Below are positions 7,233 to 11,950 of a DNA stretch of 11,950 nt, piece by piece. Source of the DNA: Myxococcota bacterium (GTDB lineage Bacteria > Myxococcota_C > UBA6777); assembly GCA_023150835.1 (NCBI GenBank), contig JAKLKB010000167.1, forward strand, positions 1 to 11,950, given 5' to 3'. The notes below the pieces were generated by a model. It had not been told where the DNA came from. It was given only the letters and a program-made list of their open reading frames with translations, and made no database searches. The first letter of the stretch is position 1. Each line of letters opens with the position of its first letter. The position numbers were made by a program, and so were the translations under genes.

Positions 7233-8776
7233 TCCTGCACATCATCAAACGCTACCGCGAAACCCAACGCCCCGATCTTCTCGACCAGATACTCGCCACT
7301 CTCCGAGAACCTTGCTCGATAAAAGATTTATGCGAAATATTCGCTTTATTCTCAGAACAAGATATTTATCAAGAGCAGCTTTTTTTTGCTTTATTTCTCC
7401 ATCTCCGACAATTTTCTTTGCATTACCCCCCCCCACAACTCGCCGAACTTTGCGGCCTCGATACGCCCTTTGCGTCACAGATCTTTTCTTCTCCTCCCTC
7501 CATTCTCCGAAAGATCACTTTCCCTATCGCCAACGAACAACAAGCCGACCTCTGCACCGCCTACATCATCCCGCTCCAAGACGACGGACCATCCGTCTTG
7601 TGGGGGCCTGTCTCCACACACACCACCTTACAAAAACGCGACCAAGACCTCCAGCGCATCCAAACCGCCACCCAAAAACGCTTTTTCGTAGCTTTCGACA
7701 AAGACTTCACAGATCGCTCTTTTATGCTCGCCCTCGCTGCGGCTTTGTTGCTAGACCGACCCGATCAATGGGACCCATTCGCTTTTTCCGGTGAGATCGA
7801 CCACGCAGGCCATATCCTCGACGTTGGCTACATGGAAGCCAAACAAGCCGTCTGCAAAAAACACCACAAAAAACTCCTCTCCGCCCAAATCTTCCAACAC
7901 CTCGACGAGATCCGCTTCTGGCTCTCGGGTTCCCCTCTCCCTCTTCCCTCCCTCTTCTTAGCCAAGTCCCTTTCCCACGGGCAAAACGCCCTTCAAACCA
8001 TCGAAAAGACGATCCAACGAAGATATCCTTTCTTTCGGATCGATACGCTTTGCGCTCTCTTTGGCTTTCAACGCCAAGACTTCTTGCTCTGCCACGAAGA
8101 CCGCCTCCCCGACGATCCCGAATATTGGAAGCGCTATCTACAAAACGGCGTGCGTCTGCACTTTGAACGCCTACTTTATACGGCTCCTGATCACTCGTTT
8201 GTCTTGCACGCCGCGTCTTCCATTATCGCTCTTACTGTAGGCATCGGCTCCCTGCTTGGCGCAAAACGACCGATCGTCCTCTACCACTTCCAAAACAACG
8301 ACTACTACCCCGTCATCGACCTTTCACAAAACAACATCCGCGAACTCAAAGCCATCCTCCCCGAAACATCGGATGAATCACGCCTCCTTTGCATCCAGCC
8401 ACAAGCCGACGGCCCAAAGCACATCGTCGGGATCTACCTCGCAAGCCACGATCCCTTCGGTGCTTGCAATACCATGCTGCAACAATACGGAGACGGATGG
8501 GGTTTCACCTTTCTCTCCCCTCCCCAACATCAAGGAAATCTCCCACTCTCCGCCGATTGGCTCCCTTATGTCCGCGAGATCTACTCATTTCTCAACCGCC
8601 TCAGCCGCTCAAGCGTAAGTGAAATGCACCTTGTCCTCAGTGTTCCTATCCCCATCTCCTACGCTTTGGGCATGGCCTGTGGGCATTTTTTTCATGCCTA
8701 TGTCTATAATTTTAACCCGACAACCAAAGAATACACCCGCGTCCTCGCCCTCCACGAACACCCCAGCCCCTTTTAA
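7229..8776 (+). CDS. calpL: SAVED domain protein with Lon-like protease domain (CalpL-like)
   Basis: CalpL proteins bind cyclic oligoadenylate through a C-terminal SAVED domain and use a Lon-type Ser-Lys protease to cut a partner. This 515-residue product fits. Residues 1-95 are helical and unassigned. Residues 150-245 resemble the Lon proteolytic domain: DRSFMLALAAALLL matches the PSAGLALALAL serine helix (S164), AFSGEIDHAGHILDVG matches the AxTGEID-x-x-G-x-V-x-x-V-G block, and YMEAKQAV carries K205. The 41-residue S-K spacing is close to the 43 of E. coli Lon (S679/K722). Residues 315-510 resemble SAVED: HAASSIIALTVGIGSLLG, PIVLYHF, and EMHLVLSVPIPISYALG followed by AYVYNF. The start overlaps the upstream stop (ATGA). 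Codons around 7315-7440 are A/T-richer than the rest, with runs of eight T and nine C. The SAVED call is firmer than the Lon call, because the residues around S164 are divergent. Confidence 0.75.
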   Translation: MILHIIKRYRETQRPDLLDQILATLREPCSIKDLCEIFALFSEQDIYQEQLFFALFLHLRQFSLHYPPPQLAELCGLDTPFASQIFSSPPSILRKITFPIANEQQADLCTAYIIPLQDDGPSVLWGPVSTHTTLQKRDQDLQRIQTATQKRFFVAFDKDFTDRSFMLALAAALLLDRPDQWDPFAFSGEIDHAGHILDVGYMEAKQAVCKKHHKKLLSAQIFQHLDEIRFWLSGSPLPLPSLFLAKSLSHGQNALQTIEKTIQRRYPFFRIDTLCALFGFQRQDFLLCHEDRLPDDPEYWKRYLQNGVRLHFERLLYTAPDHSFVLHAASSIIALTVGIGSLLGAKRPIVLYHFQNNDYYPVIDLSQNNIRELKAILPETSDESRLLCIQPQADGPKHIVGIYLASHDPFGACNTMLQQYGDGWGFTFLSPPQHQGNLPLSADWLPYVREIYSFLNRLSRSSVSEMHLVLSVPIPISYALGMACGHFFHAYVYNFNPTTKEYTRVLALHEHPSPF

Positions 8777-8790
8777 CTTCATAGCGACTT

Positions 8791-8904
8791 ATACGAAATC
8801 CGCCCATTGTGTGATCGTAAAACGTAGGGGCAGACAGGTGTGGCTGCCCAACCGTAGGGCATCTACGCACTATCCTTCGATCACACATCTTGCGGATATC
8901 GTAT
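8791..8904. mobile_element. MITE-like palindromic element, copy 1
   Basis: The ends are 27-base imperfect inverted repeats, 8791-8817 and 8878-8904. They share ATACGA, ATCCGC and GTGTGATCG when one is reverse-complemented. The interior carries GGGGCAG...CTGCCC (8826-8849), which forms its own hairpin. Small size, terminal inverted repeats and lack of coding capacity fit a non-autonomous element. No target-site duplication was identified with confidence. Confidence 0.6.
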
Positions 8905-8923
8905 TATGCAATTCGGTAGATAT

Positions 8924-9047
8924 GTGGGGCATTGCCCCTCGCCCCACAAAGCGTGATGGCCCCCTTGACCCCGTATTGGCGAAAAGACCTATCGTTTTCC
9001 GCCCAACAACTCTGTCGCTTGATGCCGCACGAACACGGCTTTTTTTT
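8924..9047. repeat. Dispersed intergenic repeat, family 2, copy 1
   Basis: It opens with the hairpin GTGGGGC (8924-8930) and GCCCCAC (8941-8947). A 23-base block at 8959-8981 is identical to 10450-10472. A second shared stretch at 9005-9022 (AACAACTCTGTCGCTTGA) matches 10497-10514 with two differences. Spacing between the blocks is the same to within one base in both copies, so they descend from one element of about 120 bp. Confidence 0.65.
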
Positions 9048-9056
9048 CAACTTTTT

Positions 9057-9179
9057 ATACGAAATCTGCTCGTTGTGTGATAAGAATATGTAGGGGCAGC
9101 CCCCTGTGGCTGCCCAACAACAGGACCGCGACAGCAAACCGTGGCGACGTTTCGCATACACCTCTCTCGGATATCGGGC
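9057..9179. mobile_element. MITE-like palindromic element, copy 2 (right end degraded)
   Basis: The first 62 bases align without gaps to copy 1 at about 50 positions, including ATACGAAATC, TTGTGTGAT, GTAGGGGCAG and TGTGGCTGCCCAAC. Here the interior hairpin is better paired: GGGCAGCC with GGCTGCCC. The right arm is recognisable only by GGATATCG (9169-9176), preceded by a loosely matching stretch, so this copy seems older. Confidence 0.5.
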
Positions 9180-9219
9180 GATCTGTGTTTTCGTGTTGGT
9201 GCGAGACTTCCCGACAGCC

Positions 9220-10338
9220 TCAATGTAGCCCTTCGCCAAGCTCCAATAGCACGATCTGAGAGCCCAAGTCTTGACAAAACACTCTTTCCGCAGAACCGTC
9301 CGCCCACGCATCAAACTCATGCGTCGCGGGTGGACGTGGGTTGCCTTGGAGCGATTTGTAGTCCAAACGCCGAATCGATCTCTGACGATTTCCGTAAACA
9401 TAACGCGCCAGATCGTCTATGCGCTCGTTCAACATCACCCTGCGATCTTCCGCCAAGCCTCTTGTACTTCTAAGAAAATGAGATCCAAAGACGATCGTTT
9501 CGAGCGGAGCAGCAAAAACCTCCGTCCGATAAATGGTTTTTTTCGTCTCGTTCCACACCAATTGGCCCCACGCTGAAAGCGTTGCGTCATCGCCTACAAA
9601 CAACAACAACGTTTCCGCGATGCCCTCACAAGACTCTCGCGGATACTGGCCAAATGCCGACAAGCAGCGAAATGCGTTCAGATGTTCCCGAACATGATGC
9701 TCAAAATCCAACCGCACAGGCAGCTTCGGGAGTCGCAAAAGTTCTTGCCCTGATTCGAAAATGTAGATGCTCTCGTCCGCATAAAACATCGCCAAACTTT
9801 GCAAAAATCCTTGAATACTTTTGAATCCACCCGTCAAATTAAACAAGATCCGATAACCATTTTCCCGATAAGCCACCAATTCCGTTGCGCACCATTGCGC
9901 AAGATCCGCCATCCCTGCCTGAAATCCTTCGAGGCTGTCTGTGCGCAAACCACCGATATCTTCTTTGAACACCACTTGATGCCCTTGCGCCTCAAGCCAA
10001 GCCGCCACCACTCGCGCTGATTGCCGACCCAGCCATGTATCCGTGCATAGCAAACAATGGATATCTGGACGGCCTTTGCGACCTGCGACTTTTTCCTCTT
10101 CAAGCCTGTTGAGCGCGTTTAATTCCGCACTCAAGCGGCAAGCATCCCCAACAGTCGCTTCCCGAAATCTCTCCCGCCGCTTTTCGATATGTTCCTCCAA
10201 TCTCCCTCGCACCTCCTCAGATATCTCTTCGCCTGATCTCGCATTGGCATTCGCAAAAATCGCCGAGCGCAATTCATTGGAGACATCATTCGTCAAAGAA
10301 CTCGTCCCACACGGTGAAAGAATAAACTTTGCAAACAT
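9220..10338 (-). CDS. CARF domain protein with RelE-like C-terminus (Cami1-like cOA-activated mRNA interferase)
   Basis: Proteins of this design sense cyclic oligoadenylate made by type III CRISPR complexes; the CARF-RelE protein Cami1 then cleaves mRNA at the ribosome. Residues 1-205 match the APE2256-type CARF family: FILSPCGTSSLTN (5-17), a LLCTDTWLGR strand (96-105) and FNLTGGFKSIQGF (166-178) with FYADESIYIFE after it. Residues 206-280 are a linker region of possible winged-helix type. Residues 284-372 resemble RelE: FGSHFLRS, RSIRRLDYKSL (320-330), THEFDAW (339-345), RVFC (352-355) and a C-terminal LGEGLH. AGGAG lies about seven bases before the ATG. It stands alone on the minus strand, converging on the SAVED-Lon operon. 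CARF is clear; the RelE assignment is probable; the catalytic residues need structural alignment. Confidence 0.82.
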   Translation of the reverse strand: MFAKFILSPCGTSSLTNDVSNELRSAIFANANARSGEEISEEVRGRLEEHIEKRRERFREATVGDACRLSAELNALNRLEEEKVAGRKGRPDIHCLLCTDTWLGRQSARVVAAWLEAQGHQVVFKEDIGGLRTDSLEGFQAGMADLAQWCATELVAYRENGYRILFNLTGGFKSIQGFLQSLAMFYADESIYIFESGQELLRLPKLPVRLDFEHHVREHLNAFRCLSAFGQYPRESCEGIAETLLLFVGDDATLSAWGQLVWNETKKTIYRTEVFAAPLETIVFGSHFLRSTRGLAEDRRVMLNERIDDLARYVYGNRQRSIRRLDYKSLQGNPRPPATHEFDAWADGSAERVFCQDLGSQIVLLELGEGLH

Positions 10339-10575
10339 TTTCCTCTCCTTTTCTTCTTCTTTGTTTCAGTCTTCTTTTGTTTTCTGCTTGGGCGGACGTA
10401 TTTGGGTTTGATCGGTGGGGTTCCACACCACGCCCCGCAAGGGAGCAAAGCCCCCTTGACCCCGTATTGGCGGGACAATCCGACGTGTTTCAAATCAACA
10501 GCTCTGCCGCTTGAACTTCCTCGAACTCGGGGTTCTTGTCAACCACGCAAATCCGACGGCTTATCAAAAAGAGCC
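10339..10575. other. Repeat-containing gap with no gene
   Basis: This gap lies between the start of the Cami1-like gene and the end of the gene upstream on the same strand. Roughly half of it is the family 2 repeat (10415-10536). The bases next to the start (10339-10390) are pyrimidine-rich on the plus strand, that is, purine-rich in the transcript leader, and include the ribosome binding site. No clear sigma-70 promoter is seen. Confidence 0.45.
10415..10536. repeat. Dispersed intergenic repeat, family 2, copy 2
   Basis: The unit has the same orientation as the copy at 8924-9047. It shares the 23-base identical block (10450-10472) and AACAGCTCTGCCGCTTGA (10497-10514). It opens with GTGGGG and CGCCCC. 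The two copies bracket the Cami1-like gene as direct repeats about 1.5 kb apart. Confidence 0.65.
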
Positions 10576-11382
10576 TTACCCGCGCTCAGCCGCCGCCGAT
10601 GTTTGCTGGTTTTCTCTCGGCCTTTTTTGTACACGCCATATCAGCGTCGGTCCATAACGATGCCCCGCAAGGCCCTCACAATCAAACGAGCATCCATACG
10701 CACGAAAAGACTGGACTCTCGCCAACAATGCCTCGTCGCTTTCTCTTTCGCTTCCGTACCTCAGTCGATACCGAATGAATTCTTCGCGATTTTTGTAAGA
10801 ATCGCTATTCGATCCATCCGTCACCAAAAGACCCCCATCCACCAGCTTATTCAACACTTGGTAGATCTTCGGTGGCTTCAACCAACCGATCCCGCTGCCT
10901 CCTTCACCCCAGCTATCCCCCCGATAAAAAAACACATCCACAGCCTCCAAATGATGACGAAAAGTGTACTCTCCCAGCCCTTTTTTGCGGATCACTTTGA
11001 TCTTTCGGCCTGTTTCAACGTGTTGATAGATCTGCTCCAACCAGCGAGGCGAAAAACGCCGACGCATCTGTCCTCGAAACATATACTCCGATCGAGCTTC
11101 CACTCTCTTCTCCACCGAACGGATCAGCCGCATCTTGAGATGCTCCGCCATCCATCGCTCAAATCCTCCCTCAATCCCCGGCACCGTCCCACGATCCACA
11201 AACCAAAACACCTCGCAATCATCCACAAAATACCGCATCGGATCGGCCAGATCATGCCCACAACACGGGTAGTACAACAACTTTGGCCGCTCCCTCTCGC
11301 TTGTTCGCGCTGTCCCTCCTTGCACGCTCTCGCCCCCCACTTCGCTCCCATCAACCGTCCGATGATTCGACTGATTTGGCAT
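10576..11382 (-). CDS. Unrecognised protein with Rossmann-like N-terminal strand
   Basis: I do not recognise a family in these 268 residues. The first about 32 residues are low-complexity. The fold seems to begin at KLLYYPCCGHDLADPMRYF (34-52) and FWFVDRG (59-65), a strand, Gly-loop, helix, strand-Asp pattern like Rossmann or methyltransferase folds. A central basic part follows (RRRFSPRW, RKIKVIRKKG), then VDVFFYRGDSWGEGGSGIGWL (148-168) with LNKLVDGGLLVTDGSNSD (177-194). The strand choice rests on this protein-like pattern, not the long opposite frame. The ATG at 11382 has only a weak AGGG site. A TTG at 11280 (residue 35), with GGGAG nine bases upstream, would remove the low-complexity tail and may be the true start. 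It lies upstream of the Cami1-like gene on the same strand, but the repeat-filled gap makes co-transcription doubtful. Confidence 0.65.
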   Translation of the reverse strand: MPNQSNHRTVDGSEVGGESVQGGTARTSERERPKLLYYPCCGHDLADPMRYFVDDCEVFWFVDRGTVPGIEGGFERWMAEHLKMRLIRSVEKRVEARSEYMFRGQMRRRFSPRWLEQIYQHVETGRKIKVIRKKGLGEYTFRHHLEAVDVFFYRGDSWGEGGSGIGWLKPPKIYQVLNKLVDGGLLVTDGSNSDSYKNREEFIRYRLRYGSERESDEALLARVQSFRAYGCSFDCEGLAGHRYGPTLIWRVQKRPRENQQTSAAAERG

Positions 11383-11530
11383 GGCTCTCGCCCTTTCTCA
11401 CGCAACGCGCTCTTTCTTGGCCGCGACTCTTCCGCTCACCAACAAGCGCCGCTCCTCCCCTCTAAACGCTCTCGCTCTCCCGTCTCTGACAAATTTTTCT
11501 GCCGCGCCCCTTTCTCCCCCAAAAAAACAC
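11383..11530. other. Gap with no feature seen
   Basis: This is a pyrimidine-rich stretch on the plus strand between the DUF3368 remnant and the next minus-strand gene. No hairpin, promoter or small gene can be supported. Confidence 0.4.
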
Positions 11531-11818
11531 CTAGCCCTCTTGGACCAAGTTCAAAAATGTGTCGTAAAGTTCGGAGCTTAAACGAAAACCAGATCGTTGA
11601 ACAAGCTCGTCTAATAACGGTTTTGCCAAAGGAACAAAGCCCTTGTGTTTTGCTTCGATCAATATGCCCAACACCCCGATCACATTCAAATTACATCGTT
11701 TCGCAACCTGTCTTCCCCGCCTTTCATCCATCAACAAAAGTCCCGCGTTTAATTCTGTGGCGAGAACGATCGCTTCCGCTTCGCCTCTGTCCAATTCTCC
11801 TTCGAGTGCTCTTACTGG
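11531..11818 (-). pseudogene. DUF3368 / PIN-like toxin, 5'-truncated
   Basis: DUF3368 proteins are PIN-fold relatives of VapC toxins, usually about 150-165 residues. The remnant keeps the C-terminal half: [38 protein letters not shown] and [15 protein letters not shown] match the family pattern in order. A TTG at 11794 gives an 87-residue frame. In the same frame PVRALEGE precedes it and also looks like family sequence, so homology runs to 11818 and stops at a TAA (11819-11821). That stop falls at the edge of a palindromic element. The N-terminal half with the first catalytic Asp is missing and is not found in the remaining bases to the window's right end. It is probably inactive. Confidence 0.78.
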
Positions 11819-11888
11819 TTAGCCCGTAAAGCCCAAGAGCTTTAGCCTTGGGATATAAGGGGTTTATACGCTTTAGCGGCTTTAGCCC
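11819..11888. mobile_element. Palindromic insertion element interrupting the DUF3368 gene
   Basis: The segment begins and ends with TTAGCCC (11819-11825 and 11882-11888) and contains repeated CTTTAGC units. CCCAAG pairs with CTTGGG around a 9-base loop (near 11837-11857), and TAAAGCCC faces GGGGTTTATA outside it. CGCTTTAGCG and GGCTTTAGCC are further small palindromes. The hairpin-rich build with CTTTAGC loops resembles subterminal ends of IS200/IS605-type elements, but no transposase is visible. Confidence 0.45.
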
Positions 11889-11950
11889 ATGTTCAGGGTT
11901 GACAAATCGAAGTTCATTGCCTAGTCTACCTCGAACAATACGTGACAGTC
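11889..11950 (+). promoter_or_regulatory. Weak promoter-like pair at the right edge
   Basis: TTGACA (11899-11904) is followed 17 bases later by TAGTCT, a poor match to TATAAT. It would read out of the window, so its gene cannot be seen. On the minus strand an open frame without a usable start crosses this stretch and the palindromic element; no family is recognised in it. Confidence 0.2.

Larger units (their letters stand above)
8777..9219. repeat. Convergent intergenic region filled with MITE-like repeats
   Basis: This gap between the 3' ends of two converging genes has no credible gene. It is built from three elements placed head to tail: a palindromic unit (8791-8904), a GTGGGG-type unit (8924-9047) and a second, degraded copy of the palindromic unit (9057-9179). 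Near 9022-9047 GCCG and CGGC precede a run of eight T, a weak terminator candidate for the plus-strand operon. Confidence 0.6.

Noticed and set aside
8777-9219. Small genes in the convergent gap, including a 153-codon plus-strand frame from 8619
   Set aside because: These frames overlap the SAVED-Lon gene or are made of repeat sequence with no ribosome binding site.
10402-11829. Long plus-strand open frame of 475 codons
   Set aside because: It starts inside the family 2 repeat, overlaps two minus-strand genes with recognisable or protein-like sequence, and has a composition rich in Ser, Pro, Arg and Leu typical of an antisense shadow.
1-11950. CRISPR array
   Set aside because: No run of regularly spaced repeats with unique spacers is present. 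The repeats at 2723-2851, 8791-9179 and 10415-10536 differ in spacing and structure from an array.
11700-11950. Open minus-strand frame entering from the right edge across the palindromic element
   Set aside because: It has no visible start and no recognised family, and it runs out of frame over the DUF3368 remnant; chance openness is more likely.

Overview
The window reads as a defence-island segment of a mid-GC bacterial chromosome whose CRISPR-Cas core lies elsewhere. It holds a complete cas3, a CARF-family cyclic-oligoadenylate (cOA) effector and a probable SAVED-Lon protease, but no cas10, cas5, cas7, cas1, cas2 or repeat-spacer array. The organism cannot be named. Dispersed hairpin elements in the gaps (GGGGCAG...CTGCCC and GTGGGG...CCCC types) are of a kind seen in large, repeat-rich environmental genomes, but this is only an impression. 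Plus-strand genes have C-rich, G-poor coding strands, which produces long spurious antisense frames.

Layout. 1-277: hairpins, no gene. 278-2680 (-): Cas3 with HD and helicase domains, carrying a duplicated 14-residue linker. 2723-2851: degenerate direct repeats upstream of cas3. 2820-3122 (-): small unknown protein. 3123-3350: divergent promoter region. 3351-8776 (+): probable four-gene operon of a DUF3800 protein, an ECF-like sigma factor, a 570-residue unknown protein and a Lon-like protease with a C-terminal SAVED domain; the last two overlap by ATGA. 8777-9219: two families of MITE-like repeats between converging genes. 9220-10338 (-): CARF protein with a RelE-like C-terminus (Cami1-like). 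10339-10575: second copy of one repeat family. 10576-11382 (-): unrecognised protein. 11531-11818 (-): DUF3368/PIN remnant cut at its 5' side by a palindromic element.

Main idea. The sigma factor, unknown protein and SAVED-Lon protease resemble the described CalpS-CalpT-CalpL cascade of type III CRISPR. There, cOA made by Cas10 binds the SAVED domain, the Lon-type protease cuts an inhibitory partner, and an ECF sigma factor is freed to reprogram transcription. Here the Lon-like domain keeps a Ser164/Lys205 pair at Lon-like spacing. The partner gene is large and modular and unlike anything I recognise, and a DUF3800 protein heads the operon. The Cami1-like gene next to it would be a second cOA-triggered arm, acting on translation. 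If correct, this is a divergent Calp-type signalling module with a new substrate/anti-sigma candidate and a new accessory gene. The family assignments come from motif reading alone.
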